The notes under the pieces were generated by a model. It was not told where the DNA came from. It was given only the letters and a program-made list of their open reading frames with translations, and made no database searches. From contig JADQCE010000001.1 of the NCBI GenBank assembly GCA_016278265.1, positions 124,001-188,000 of the forward strand: a stretch of DNA of 64,000 nucleotides, in the 5' to 3' direction. Made by a program: the position numbers and the translations under genes. Of the stretch, positions 36,922 through 46,394 are shown in pieces. The DNA comes from Halothiobacillus sp. (GTDB lineage Bacteria > Pseudomonadota > Gammaproteobacteria > Halothiobacillales > Halothiobacillaceae). How positions within the stretch are numbered: position 1 is the first letter of the stretch; every line of letters begins with the position of its first letter.

Positions 36922-37385
36922 GGGCCGAGTCCGACGTCATGCCGGCGTGGGACTGGGCCGCGCTGGCTGGCGAAGACCTGCCGGAGATCGTCGCGATCGA
37001 GGAGGCGGCCCATCCCTACCCCTGGAGTGAGGCGATCTTCGAGGATTGCCTGCGGGCAGGCTATCGGCTCGACGGGGCCTTTTCGCGCGGGCAGTTGATC
37101 GGCTACTCGGTGGTGATGACCGTGCTTGATGAGTGGCACCTGCTCAACCTGTGCGTCGATCCGGCCCTCCAGCGGCGCGGGGTGGGACGATTCCTCCTCG
37201 AGCGGTTGCTCGAGTCGGCGGACGCCGGCGAGGCCAGCTGCCTGATCCTCGAGGTCCGCGCCGGCAACACCGCCGCCATTGCCCTCTACGAGTCGGCGGG
37301 CTTTACGGATATCGGCCACCGAAAGGCGTATTATCCGGCCCCCGGTGGGCGGGAGGATGCGCGCGTGATGCGCCGCCTCCTGTGA
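36918..37385 (+). CDS. rimI: Ribosomal protein bS18 N-acetyltransferase RimI
   Basis: GNAT acetyltransferase that modifies the N-terminus of ribosomal protein S18. 155 residues. Signature parts: IVAIEEAAHPYPWSEAIFEDCL, the acetyl-CoA loop LQRRGVGRFLLERLL, then LEVRAGNTAAIALYESAGF and the end YYPAPGGREDARVMRRLL, matching RimI closely. The GTG 36918 start overlaps the preceding stop (GTGA); ATG 36939 is the alternative. Translation is probably coupled to the holD-like gene. Confidence 0.92.
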   Translation: MRAESDVMPAWDWAALAGEDLPEIVAIEEAAHPYPWSEAIFEDCLRAGYRLDGAFSRGQLIGYSVVMTVLDEWHLLNLCVDPALQRRGVGRFLLERLLESADAGEASCLILEVRAGNTAAIALYESAGFTDIGHRKAYYPAPGGREDARVMRRLL

Positions 37386-37452
37386 GTTCCCAAATCATTG
37401 TTTCATCGGTTCGTCGTGATGACGGGCCCTGTCATTGCAGACCCGAGAGTCC

Positions 37453-39054
37453 ATGAGCACTACCCCCGAAAACGATTACTCCAGCCGCCGGACCTTCGCG
37501 ATCATCTCGCACCCCGACGCGGGCAAGACCACCATGACCGAAAAGCTGCTGCTGTTCGGCGGTGCCATCCAGCTCGCCGGCACGGTCAAGGGGCGCAAGT
37601 CGGGTCGGCATGCCACCTCCGACTGGATGGCGATGGAGAAGGAGCGGGGCATTTCCGTGACCTCGTCGGTGATGCAGTTCCCTTACCGTGAACGCATCAT
37701 CAACCTGCTGGATACCCCCGGCCACGAAGACTTCTCCGAAGACACCTACCGCGTACTCACCGCGGTGGATTCGGCACTGATGGTCATCGATGCCGCCAAG
37801 GGCGTCGAGGCGCGGACCATCAAGCTGATGGAGGTCTGTCGACTGCGTACCACACCGATCATGACCTTCGTCAACAAGCTCGACCGCGAGGGCCGTGACC
37901 CGCTCGAGCTGCTCGACGAGGTCGAGACCGTGCTCAACATCCGTTGTGCGCCGGTGACCTGGCCGATCGGCAGCGGCAAGCGTTTCCGCGGCATTTATCA
38001 CATCGCCCAGAACACCACCTATCTCTTCGGCTCGGCCGATGGCACCCGCGATCAGGCCGTCGAGGCGATCAAGGGGCTCGACAACCCTCTGCTCGACGAG
38101 CGTCTCGGCACCCAGGCCGACGAGTTGCGCGAGGAGATGGAACTGGTGGAAGGTGCGGCCGACGAGTTCGATCTCGACGCCTACCTCAAGGGCGAGCAGA
38201 CGCCGGTGTACTTCGGCTCGGCGATGAACAACTTCGGTGTGCAATCCTTGCTCGACGACTTCGTCGAGTACGCCCCGTCACCGCAACCGCGCGAGGCAAC
38301 CGGCCGCACGGTCGAGCCCTCGGAGAAAAAGTTCACCGGATTCGTCTTCAAGATCCAGGCAAACATGGACCCGCAGCACCGCGACCGGATCGCCTTCCTG
38401 CGTATCTGTTCCGGCGAATTCCGTCGCGGCATGAAGTCCCACCACGTGCGCCTGGGGCGCGACGTGAAGATCCCCGACGCCCTGACCTTCATGTCCTCCG
38501 ACCGCGTGCGACTGGAGACGGCCCAGGCGGGCGACATCATCGGCATCCACAACCACGGCACGGTCCGCATTGGTGACACCTTCACCGAAGGCGAGAAGCT
38601 GGCCTTCACCGGCATTCCGAACTTCGCCCCGGAACTGTTCCGGCGTGCGCAGCTCAAGGACCCGCTCAAGTCCAAGCAATTGCTCAAGGGGCTGTCGCAG
38701 TTGTGTGAGGAAGGGGCGACCCAGCTCTACCGGCCGCTGACCAACAATGACCTGATCCTGGGTGCCGTGGGCGTGCTGCAGTTCGACGTGGTGGCCCAGC
38801 GCCTGAAGGACGAGTACAACGTCGACTGCCGCTTCGAGGCGGTCAACGTGAATACCGCCCGCTGGGTGGAATGCGACGATCCCAAGCGCTTCGAGGAGTT
38901 CAAGAACAAGAATCAGGCGAACCTGGCCATCGACCATGCCGGCGAGCTGGTCTACATCGCGCCCACCCGGGTCAACCTGCAGATGACCCAGGAGCGTTGG
39001 CCCGAGGTGCGTTTCCTGGCCACCCGCGAGCACGGCGACTACCGCACGGAGTAA
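37453..39054 (+). CDS. prfC: Peptide chain release factor 3
   Basis: GTPase that recycles RF1/RF2 from the ribosome after termination. 533 residues. GTP-binding motifs: [19 protein letters not shown] (G1), [14 protein letters not shown] (G3) and [10 protein letters not shown] (G4). [23 protein letters not shown] is the RF3 signature switch region. Later domains are of normal length. ATG 37453 chosen; a run of residues from an upstream start at 37435 is not conserved. A single-gene unit following rimI. Confidence 0.97.
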   Translation: MSTTPENDYSSRRTFAIISHPDAGKTTMTEKLLLFGGAIQLAGTVKGRKSGRHATSDWMAMEKERGISVTSSVMQFPYRERIINLLDTPGHEDFSEDTYRVLTAVDSALMVIDAAKGVEARTIKLMEVCRLRTTPIMTFVNKLDREGRDPLELLDEVETVLNIRCAPVTWPIGSGKRFRGIYHIAQNTTYLFGSADGTRDQAVEAIKGLDNPLLDERLGTQADELREEMELVEGAADEFDLDAYLKGEQTPVYFGSAMNNFGVQSLLDDFVEYAPSPQPREATGRTVEPSEKKFTGFVFKIQANMDPQHRDRIAFLRICSGEFRRGMKSHHVRLGRDVKIPDALTFMSSDRVRLETAQAGDIIGIHNHGTVRIGDTFTEGEKLAFTGIPNFAPELFRRAQLKDPLKSKQLLKGLSQLCEEGATQLYRPLTNNDLILGAVGVLQFDVVAQRLKDEYNVDCRFEAVNVNTARWVECDDPKRFEEFKNKNQANLAIDHAGELVYIAPTRVNLQMTQERWPEVRFLATREHGDYRTE

Positions 39055-39108
39055 GTCGCGAACCTCCTGGCTTGCGGACTCGTCTGGCGTCCACGGATCC
39101 GTGGCGGA

Positions 39109-39819
39109 TCAGTGCTCTTGCGGGTCCCCGTCGGGATTGCCGCCGAGCGTGTGGTCGACCAGCTGGTCGAAGTGTTCCGGGTTGATGTACTGGAACAATT
39201 CGTCGCCGTCGGGCTCGACGGTGATAGCCAGCCCCTTCTCCGGGTAGAGCCACAGCATTGCCGGCGGCTCGTCGCCGTCGCGTTCGCCGCGGGGGATCGG
39301 CCGCTTGTCCGTCGGCTCGCCGAAGCGACGGGTGATCAGTTCTTCCTCGTAGTCTGCAGTGGGCGCGTAGCTGATCGAGCGGATCGGTTTGTCCTGTGCT
39401 TCGACCAAGGCCTCCTCCGACATGGACAACTTGCGTGCCCCGCTCGGGGTCGGGTCGGCGATGCGCGAGTCTCCCGCCCAGCGCTCCAGTGTTGCCGGAT
39501 CAACCTCGGCCACCAGGATCACCTTGGCGGTCAGCGGGCCGACGTTCATGCGCCCGAAGAACGCCTCCATCGACAGCGGCTCGCCGGGTTGGGCGAATAT
39601 CGCTAGATCGGCCTTCTGGTCATAGCGCCGCTTGAAATCGAGCAAGGTCGACTCCCCCAGCGTTACCCCGAACACCGATACCTGTCCGCGGTCATTGAGC
39701 TCGACGTCCCATGGCAGGAACGGATGCTCGGGCGGAGTGGGTTGGCAGCCGGCCAACATGGCGGCCAGCAGGGCCGCGCCCAGGGCTAAGGATCGAGGGG
39801 CAGAAACGAAGCGCTGCAT
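39109..39819 (-). CDS. Lipoprotein of unknown function
   Basis: 236 residues. A lipoprotein signal with lipobox LAGC (cysteine about 25) follows a hydrophobic stretch. The mature part has repeated short features: FGVTLGESTLLDFKRRY, VILVAEVDPATLERW, YEEELITRRFGEP and YPEKGLAITVEPDG, which look like alternating beta strands and helices. I do not recognise the family. It is convergent with prfC and divergent from the tandem rhodanese gene. ATG 39819 is chosen because the signal peptide starts there. Confidence 0.75.
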   Translation of the reverse strand: MQRFVSAPRSLALGAALLAAMLAGCQPTPPEHPFLPWDVELNDRGQVSVFGVTLGESTLLDFKRRYDQKADLAIFAQPGEPLSMEAFFGRMNVGPLTAKVILVAEVDPATLERWAGDSRIADPTPSGARKLSMSEEALVEAQDKPIRSISYAPTADYEEELITRRFGEPTDKRPIPRGERDGDEPPAMLWLYPEKGLAITVEPDGDELFQYINPEHFDQLVDHTLGGNPDGDPQEH

Positions 39820-40018
39820 AGGTATTCCAGAAGAATCGAGGGATGGAGGCAGTCGGTCGGACAAGCGGTCGACGGCCGCGACACGAGTCCGGATTTAATC
39901 AGCCCGGCGCGCGGCGGGCAAGTCGGCCGTCACGGCAGGCACCACGTCTGTATTGCGTCGATCGAGCGCAAGGGCGTATGTTGCCTGCATTCGGTTTGTC
40001 ACATGAGGAGGGATGCGC

Positions 40019-40873
40019 ATGCCGATTGCAGGGAGTTCGAACGGAATCGTTGGGCGATTGGGATTGTTTGGGCGGCTACCGGGCGCCCTGGTATTCGGCG
40101 TGGTGATGCTGCTTGCTGGGCCGGTCGTCGCGGAAGATTTCCCGCTGCGTGACAAGTACGCCTCGGTGGGGGTGGCGCCGGTGGAAACCGAAGAACTGGC
40201 GGCCTCGCTTGATGCCATGACCGTGGTGGACGCGCGCTCGTCCTACGAGTATGAAACCCTGCATATCCGGGATGCCGTTTCGATCCCGCTTGCCTCGCGT
40301 GATTTTGATGAATCCGTACGGACCCTGGCCGAGGAATCGGGCCAGCCTTTGGTGTTCTACTGCAATGGCGTGACCTGCGCGGTTTCCTACAAGGCCGCGC
40401 TCAAGGCCAAGGAGGCCGGGATCGCGGATGCGCGTGTCTATGACGCCGGCGTGTTTGCCTGGGCCCAGGCCCAACCCCAGCACACGGTCCTGCTCGGCGA
40501 GCCGCTGCAAAGCGCCGACCGGCTAATCGCCGACGAGGCCTTCAAGGGCCGTGTCCTAGATGAGGATGCCTTCTATGCGCGCATCCAGTCGAGCGCCGAC
40601 CCGGTGATCGTCGATATCCGCAGCAAGGATCAGCGCCGGGGGGTATCGTTGTTCCAGATGCGGGACCGTCACGTCCCCCTGACCAACGACAACCAGGACC
40701 TCGACGGGCTGGTGCAGGCGGCGATGACCGAAAAACGGCAGATGTTCTTCGTCGATGCCACCGGCAAGCAGGTGCGCTGGTTGCAGTACTACCTCGAGGA
40801 GCAGGGTGTTCCGCAGTACTGGTTCCTCGAGGGGGGAGCAAGCAAGATATTCGAAGGCATGGGGCTTCAATAG
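40019..40873 (+). CDS. Exported tandem rhodanese-domain protein
   Basis: 284 residues. Signal peptide (hydrophobic residues about 20-38, cleavage near VVA-ED), then two rhodanese-like domains. The first has VVDARSSYEYETLHIRDA and a catalytic loop CNGVTCAVS with cysteine 115. The second keeps VIVDIRSKDQRRG, but where the cysteine should be it reads FVDATGKQV, so it is probably inactive. A periplasmic sulfurtransferase fits a thiosulfate oxidiser. Start: ATG 40019, seven bases after GAGGAGG; ATG 40013 lies too close to that site. Confidence 0.85.
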   Translation: MPIAGSSNGIVGRLGLFGRLPGALVFGVVMLLAGPVVAEDFPLRDKYASVGVAPVETEELAASLDAMTVVDARSSYEYETLHIRDAVSIPLASRDFDESVRTLAEESGQPLVFYCNGVTCAVSYKAALKAKEAGIADARVYDAGVFAWAQAQPQHTVLLGEPLQSADRLIADEAFKGRVLDEDAFYARIQSSADPVIVDIRSKDQRRGVSLFQMRDRHVPLTNDNQDLDGLVQAAMTEKRQMFFVDATGKQVRWLQYYLEEQGVPQYWFLEGGASKIFEGMGLQ

Positions 40874-40931
40874 CGGCCCGAGCGGTCCGTCCCGTGCGCG
40901 CATCGCGTGGCCCGGTAAGAGAGCGCCTTGT

Positions 40932-41828
40932 TCACTCCATTGGGTAGCGCTCGGACCATTCGGTGGTCCAGCGTTCCAGCAACCCGGCCACCGTCTCCCG
41001 GTCGCTCACCGTGGTGTCCAGCCCGAGCACGTTTGCCGCGTCCCACAGGTTCTCCATGACCCGCTGGTTGTCCAGCGGGGTGGCGTGGTTGGTCTTGCTC
41101 AGCTTGCGCCCGTCGGGGCCATTGACCAGCGGCAGGTGCAGGTAGCCCGGCACGTGCAGACCCAGCGTATCGGCGAGTTCCACATGCAGCGGCGTGAGAT
41201 CGGCCAGGTCTTCGCCGCGCACGACCTGCGTGATGCCCATCTCGTCGTCATCGACCACGTTGGCCAGATGATAGGCAATCGGCCCGTCGGCCCGCCGCAG
41301 GACCGGGTCGCCCACCTCGGTGGCCAGGCGCTGGTCCAGTTTGCCCAGGCGTCGGTCGGCCACCGTGCGCCGGTGAGCGCCCACTCGGAATCGCCACGCG
41401 TGACGCTCGTGGGCCGCGGCAGGCTGTTCGCGGCAAAAGCCGGGATAGATCGGACCGTTCGCCCCGATGGTCTGCCCGTGCTGTTCCGCCCAGTCGCGCA
41501 GCCGGGCCCGTGTGCAGTTGCAGCGATAGAGCCGTCCGGCGGATTCCAGTCGCGCCAGGGCGGTTTCGTAGCGCGCGACACGCTCGCTCTGAAAGACCAC
41601 CTCGCCATCGAAGGTCAGCCCGTGGGCCTGCAATTGATCGAGGATCGTCTCGATCGCGTCACGACGGCTGCGTGCCTGGTCGGTGTCGTCGATGCGCAGC
41701 GACCAGCGCCCGTCGTGGGCTCGGGCATCCAGAAAGCTCCCCAGCGCCGCGACCAGCGAGCCGGCGTGCAGCGGCCCGGAGGGCGTCGGAGCGAAGCGGC
41801 CATGATAGGTCGTGGTCCTGGGGGTCAT
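40932..41828 (-). CDS. gluQ: Glutamyl-Q tRNA(Asp) synthetase
   Basis: Truncated glutamyl-tRNA synthetase that glutamylates queuosine in tRNA-Asp. 298 residues, without the anticodon-binding domain of GltX. It has GRFAPTPSGPLHAGSLVAALGSFLDAR (HIGH-type motif), a zinc-binding region around YRCNCTR and YPGFC, and GRKLSKTNHATPL (KMSKS-type motif). Convergent with the tandem rhodanese gene and divergent from the lytic transglycosylase gene. Confidence 0.95.
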   Translation of the reverse strand: MTPRTTTYHGRFAPTPSGPLHAGSLVAALGSFLDARAHDGRWSLRIDDTDQARSRRDAIETILDQLQAHGLTFDGEVVFQSERVARYETALARLESAGRLYRCNCTRARLRDWAEQHGQTIGANGPIYPGFCREQPAAAHERHAWRFRVGAHRRTVADRRLGKLDQRLATEVGDPVLRRADGPIAYHLANVVDDDEMGITQVVRGEDLADLTPLHVELADTLGLHVPGYLHLPLVNGPDGRKLSKTNHATPLDNQRVMENLWDAANVLGLDTTVSDRETVAGLLERWTTEWSERYPME

Positions 41829-42002
41829 GTGGGTGCCTGCGTTGCGTGCTGCGTTTCGATGTAATGACGGGTGGCGGCGAACTCAAGCGCAATTGGCGCA
41901 TCCTATGGGAGCCACGCGATCCTGATATGTTTTGAGCCGGGCCGTGTTCTCCTCGAATGCCCGGTGGTCCGTCCGCCGCCCCCGATGTCGTAGAGTATCG
42001 AT

Positions 42003-44027
42003 ATGTTCCGATTCCGTGTTCCCGCTCCTGCTCGTGTTTTCGTCCGTGGCCCCACGAAGGTGCCAGCTCTTTTGTTGGCGCTCGTGCTGCCGCTTGCTCC
42101 GGCGCTGAGCGCCGCCAACGAGCCAAAAGGCACCATGGGCGTCGCGTTGGACGACGAACTGGAGATGGCCCTCGAGGCGATCGAGCGTGGTGATCGCTAC
42201 GGCCTGGACAGGGCGCTGGCGCGCTTTGAAGGCACCCGGCACGGCAAACAGGTAATACCCTACCTGGAAGTGCAGTGGTTGCTAGACCGGGTCGGCGAGG
42301 CGCCGTCAGCCGTGGCTGCCCGGTTGCGAGAGCACCCCGATATCCCGTTGATGCCACGACTCAAGCGGCGATACCTGGATCACCTGGCCGATACCGAGGC
42401 GTGGGGCGAGTACCGGCTGGTCTTCGACCGTGCCCCCGAAATCAACCCGGGGGTCCGACGCCAATGTGCCTATTGGCAGGCCGAGCTGGTGCTTGATGGC
42501 ACCTTGAGCGAGGAGCAGAGCGACGCCGCGTTGGCGGTGTGGGAGCGCGGTCGCAGCCAGCCGGAGGCCTGTGACCCGGCCTTCGACTGGCTCGATGCCA
42601 ATGGGTATCTCGACGAGTCGGCCTATCGGGCGCGCGTGCGCGCCGCCGTTGAAGCGAGCCAGGATGGGCTGGCGCGTTATCTCGTTCGCCAGGGACCGAC
42701 CGGGCTGGCCGCCTACCGGGACCGTTGGCAGTCCTTGCGTGATCGACCGGCCGCGGCCGTCCCGGCCCTGATCGAGGCCGAGGGGGATGCCGAGGAGATC
42801 ACCCAGGGATTGCTCTGGCTGGCCAAGCGCGAACCGGCGCGTGCCCGTGAGTGGGTGGCGCGTGCCGCATCCCAGGAGCTGATCGATGCCGAGCAGGCTG
42901 GCAGCGTGTCCCGGCTTGCCGCGCTCAAGGCCGCCTATCTCTACCAGCCTCAGGGGCACAAATGGCTGACGGAGGTGCCGCTGGCCGCCCGAGACGAGGA
43001 GGTCTGGACCTGGACCGTGCGTTCGGCCTTGCGGCACCTGGACTGGTCACGCGTCAAGACGTCGATCGATGCCATGCCCGACGAATTGACCGAGCGGCGC
43101 GAATGGCGCTACTGGCGGGCCGTCGCCGACGATCATCTGGGGCAGTCGACCGCCGCGCGTACGGTCTGGCGCGAGCTGGCCACGACACCCGATTATCACG
43201 GCTTTCTGGCCGCGGACCGGCTCGGTATTGCCTATCCCCTGCCCGCGGATCAAGGCGAGCCGCCGACGCCATCGGACGAGGCCGTGGCGACGTTGGCCAA
43301 CAACCCCTGGCTGTCGCTCGCCTTTGCCCTGCATCGGCTCGATCGCCCCGAGGACGCCCGTCGCCTGTTCAATCACGAGATCGACGGGTTGGACGACGAT
43401 GTCCTGCCGGCACTTGCCTATCTCGCCGACCAGGCCGACTGGCCCGACCGGGCCTCGGTGGTGATCGCGCGCATGGACAAGCTGCACGATCCGGCGTGGT
43501 ACGCCACCCGCTTTGCCCTGCCGCACCGGGCACTCGTGGAGGCTCAGGCCGAACGACAAGGCGTGCCGGCCGAATGGATCTACTCGATCATGCGCCGCGA
43601 AAGCCTGTTCATGCGCGACATCGGTTCCGGTGCCGGCGCGCAGGGCCTGATGCAGTTGATGCCGGCGACCGCGCGCTGGATCAATCGACAGGCCGCACTG
43701 GGAGTGTCGCCTAGGCAGCTGGCAGACCCTGGCACCAATGTCGCGCTGGGCACCGCCTACATCGGGCACATGGCCGAACGATTCGACGGCCAGTACCCGC
43801 TGGCCACCGCGGCCTACAATGCCGGTCCGGGGCGCATCCAGGGATGGCTGCCCGAGGTGCCGTTGCCCGGTGATGTCTGGGTCGACACGATCCTGTTCGA
43901 CGAGACGCGCGCCTATGCCCAGGCGGTGCTGGCGGGCATGGTGACCTACCGCTGGCGATTGACCGGCGAGCCGCGTCGCTTGGGCGAGTTGCTGTCGGTG
44001 GTCACGCCCGGCGATGACCGGGAATGA
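42003..44027 (+). CDS. slt: Soluble lytic murein transglycosylase (Slt family)
   Basis: Periplasmic enzyme cleaving peptidoglycan glycan strands to 1,6-anhydro products. 674 residues: signal peptide (about 20-38, LSAAN), a long helical superhelix (about 45-500) typical of Slt70, and a C-terminal catalytic domain with the glutamate in SIMRRESLFMRDIGSGAGA, then QGLMQLMPATARW and ATAAYNAGPGRI. Length and order match Slt70. The TG codon context upstream shows no strong ribosome site. sbcB follows 54 bases downstream. Confidence 0.93.
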   Translation: MFRFRVPAPARVFVRGPTKVPALLLALVLPLAPALSAANEPKGTMGVALDDELEMALEAIERGDRYGLDRALARFEGTRHGKQVIPYLEVQWLLDRVGEAPSAVAARLREHPDIPLMPRLKRRYLDHLADTEAWGEYRLVFDRAPEINPGVRRQCAYWQAELVLDGTLSEEQSDAALAVWERGRSQPEACDPAFDWLDANGYLDESAYRARVRAAVEASQDGLARYLVRQGPTGLAAYRDRWQSLRDRPAAAVPALIEAEGDAEEITQGLLWLAKREPARAREWVARAASQELIDAEQAGSVSRLAALKAAYLYQPQGHKWLTEVPLAARDEEVWTWTVRSALRHLDWSRVKTSIDAMPDELTERREWRYWRAVADDHLGQSTAARTVWRELATTPDYHGFLAADRLGIAYPLPADQGEPPTPSDEAVATLANNPWLSLAFALHRLDRPEDARRLFNHEIDGLDDDVLPALAYLADQADWPDRASVVIARMDKLHDPAWYATRFALPHRALVEAQAERQGVPAEWIYSIMRRESLFMRDIGSGAGAQGLMQLMPATARWINRQAALGVSPRQLADPGTNVALGTAYIGHMAERFDGQYPLATAAYNAGPGRIQGWLPEVPLPGDVWVDTILFDETRAYAQAVLAGMVTYRWRLTGEPRRLGELLSVVTPGDDRE

Positions 44028-44081
44028 CGCGGAATCATTCGGACTGATTCACTTATTCACTGATGCCATGGAGTCGGGCCC

Positions 44082-45632
44082 TTGTCTGTTGCCACCACGC
44101 CACCGAGCTTCCTGTTTTTCGACCTGGAGACCACCGGTGCCGAGCCGGTCTTCGACCGCCCGCTGCAGTTCGCGGCCATCCGTACCGACATGGCGCTCGA
44201 GCCGATCGGCGAGCCGGTGGTCTGGTACGCGCGTCCCCCCGAGGATTGCCTGGCGCACCCGGCGGCGGTAATGACCACCGGCCTGCTGCCCGATGACCCA
44301 GTGCTGGCCGGGGCCGACAGCGAGGCGAACCTGGCCAATCGCATTCACCGACTGGTGAGCCAACCGAACACCTGCGTGGTGGGGTTCAACAACCTGCGCT
44401 TCGATGCCCCGATGTTGCGGTTTCTGTTCTGGCGCAACCTGCTCGACCCCTATCGTCACGAATGGGCCGACGGCAACAGCCGTTTCGACGTGCTGGACGC
44501 CGCGCGCGCCTACCGGCTGCTGGCACCCGATGCACTCAATTGGCCGGTCGGTAGTGACGGTCGGCCGACCTTGCGGTTGACCGAACTGTCGGCAGCCAAC
44601 GGGCTGACGCACGAGAACGCGCACGACGCGCTCAGTGATGTCGAGGCCACCATCGATTTGGCGTGCGCCCTGCGCAAGTCCGACCCGGCGCTCTGGGAGC
44701 GTCTGCTCGCGGCCAGGGACAAGCGCGAGGTTGCTCGGGTGGTCGACCAGCCCGATCACGCCGCGTTCCTGCACGTCTCGCCACGGCTGCCGGCGCGGGT
44801 GGCCTCGGCATCGATGTTCTCCTCCTTCGGTCAGGTCGACGCCAATCGCAATCGGCGCGAATGTTGGGACCTGCGCTTCGACCCATTGCCCTGGCTGGAT
44901 CTGGATGCCGAGCAGTGGGCCGAGCGTCGCTTCCTGAAGAACCCGCCGATCGATGCCGAACGTGACTGGGACGACCTGCGCCTGCCGATCAAGTCGATTC
45001 ACCTCAACCGGGTGCCGGTCGTCCTGCCCGCCGAGACGCTTGAGCGAGACGGGGTGGCCCAGCGCATGGTCATCGATCGCGCGCGGATCGACGAGCATGC
45101 CGAGTCGTTCCGACGTCACTTCGATGCCTTGCGCGAACGCCTGATCGGGGCGTTGGCGCAGACCGAGGGCGATTTCCCGCCCCGGCCGGCCGAGCAAGCG
45201 CTCTACGCGGGCTTCGTGCCCAATGCCGACCGGCGCCATCTCGAGGACTGGTGGGGGCGCGCGCGGAGCCTGCGGTCGCGGCAGGACGCGATCAGCCATG
45301 CACGGGACCTGCTTGCCTGGTCGTTCGAGGATCCGCGCCTGCCGGACCTGGTGGAGGGCTTTGTCGCCCGCAATTTGCCCGAGGCACTGGATGCGGCCTC
45401 CGGGGAACGATGGCGGACCCGTCTGGCCGATCAATTGCGGCCCGGGCAGCGTGCCGGGCAGTCCGAAGGGGCGGATGTCGGGGCAGCGCGCGACTTTCCC
45501 TCGCTGTTCGCAGAGGTCGAACGTCTGGCCGACGACGATCACTGGTCGCCCGAGCAACGGGCGTTGCTGGGTCCGTATCGGCGCTGGCTCGAGGAGCGCG
45601 AGCGCGCGGTGGCCAACGGCGTTGGTAATTGA
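44082..45632 (+). CDS. sbcB: Exodeoxyribonuclease I
   Basis: Single-strand DNA 3'-5' exonuclease of mismatch repair and recombination. 516 residues. DEDD exonuclease motifs: FFDLETTGAEP near residue 12, VGFNNLRFDAPMLR, and ENAHDALSDVEATIDLA; the SH3-like and C-terminal domains follow, with KNPPIDAERDW-type segments typical of ExoI. The best start is TTG 44082, nine bases after GGAG; no in-frame ATG lies before the first motif. An unusual start codon for this set of genes. Confidence 0.93.
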   Translation: MSVATTPPSFLFFDLETTGAEPVFDRPLQFAAIRTDMALEPIGEPVVWYARPPEDCLAHPAAVMTTGLLPDDPVLAGADSEANLANRIHRLVSQPNTCVVGFNNLRFDAPMLRFLFWRNLLDPYRHEWADGNSRFDVLDAARAYRLLAPDALNWPVGSDGRPTLRLTELSAANGLTHENAHDALSDVEATIDLACALRKSDPALWERLLAARDKREVARVVDQPDHAAFLHVSPRLPARVASASMFSSFGQVDANRNRRECWDLRFDPLPWLDLDAEQWAERRFLKNPPIDAERDWDDLRLPIKSIHLNRVPVVLPAETLERDGVAQRMVIDRARIDEHAESFRRHFDALRERLIGALAQTEGDFPPRPAEQALYAGFVPNADRRHLEDWWGRARSLRSRQDAISHARDLLAWSFEDPRLPDLVEGFVARNLPEALDAASGERWRTRLADQLRPGQRAGQSEGADVGAARDFPSLFAEVERLADDDHWSPEQRALLGPYRRWLEERERAVANGVGN

Positions 45633-45683
45633 TTCACCGCTTCCCTGACAGCCACCAAGCAGCGGTAATTCAGATACTTGCGC

Positions 45684-45710
45684 TCAAGTGAGCGGACGGT
45701 AGGCCGATAA
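45684..45710 (+). promoter_or_regulatory. Sigma-28 (FliA) type promoter of the CBS-domain gene
   Basis: TCAA (45684-45687), exactly 15 bases, then GCCGATAA (45703-45710), a perfect match to the sigma-28 -10 and a good -35 (TCAAGTGA; consensus TAAAGTTT). The start point would be near 45717, about 20 bases before the CDS start. A sigma-70 promoter here is not obvious. Confidence 0.7.
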
Positions 45711-45737
45711 CGCTAGAGGGAACACGAGGAATCGAGC

Positions 45738-46376
45738 ATGAGCTTTACGGTCTTTGGTCGCGGGGTCAGCGACGGGGTGACGATCGACGAGGCGACGTCA
45801 CCCGGTCTGCTGCGCCCGCCGATGATGGTCGAGCCGCCGCCGGCGGTCCGCGAGGACCAGGCCGGTACGCCGTTCGCGCTGGATCGTGATGCTCGCGCCC
45901 CCCGGGATGATTCGCTGCGTGCCTATCGAGAGGCCGCCGGGCAGGTCAATCGGGAGCCGACGCCGGTGTCGGTGGCCGAGCAAATCATGTCGCGGCCGGT
46001 ACTCACCATCCGCATCAATGACACCGTGGGCCGGGCGCGTGACCTGATGGCAGAGCGGCGCATTGGCCTGTTGCCGGTTCTGGGGGAGGACGGCCGCATT
46101 GAGGCGGTCATCACCCGGGGCGATATCACGCGCCAACGGATTCGCTACTCGGACCTGGCCAAGATGCCGGTGGGGGCGATCGCCCGCTTCGAGGTGCTGA
46201 CGGCCGGTCCCCAGACCAACGTCCGCGAACTGGCCCGGGTGCTACTCGAGCAGGACATTCGTGGCATGCCGATCGTCGACCAGGCCGAGGACCCGCCCCG
46301 GGTCGTCGGCGTGGTGACGCGCAGCGACATCCTGCGCACCTTGATCAACTACGCGTCGCTCGAGCTCTGGCTCTAG
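45738..46376 (+). CDS. CBS-domain pair protein
   Basis: 212 residues. The first 75 residues are hydrophilic and look disordered. Two CBS domains follow: about 78-130 (AEQIMSRPVLTIRINDTVGRARDLM, RIGLLPVLGEDG) and about 148-205 (ARFEVLTAGPQTNVRELARVL, IRGMPIVD, GVVTRSDILRTL). CBS pairs bind adenosyl nucleotides or second messengers and regulate partners; none is fused here. Because the promoter is of the sigma-28 type, a link to motility or chemotaxis is likely but unproven. Ribosome site AGGAATCG. Confidence 0.85.
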   Translation: MSFTVFGRGVSDGVTIDEATSPGLLRPPMMVEPPPAVREDQAGTPFALDRDARAPRDDSLRAYREAAGQVNREPTPVSVAEQIMSRPVLTIRINDTVGRARDLMAERRIGLLPVLGEDGRIEAVITRGDITRQRIRYSDLAKMPVGAIARFEVLTAGPQTNVRELARVLLEQDIRGMPIVDQAEDPPRVVGVVTRSDILRTLINYASLELWL

Positions 46377-46394
46377 CCCCGTTCTGGCAGGGGT

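Noticed and set aside
44049-45557. 502-codon open frame antisense to sbcB
   Set aside because: Shadow of exonuclease I, with no motif and no ribosome site.
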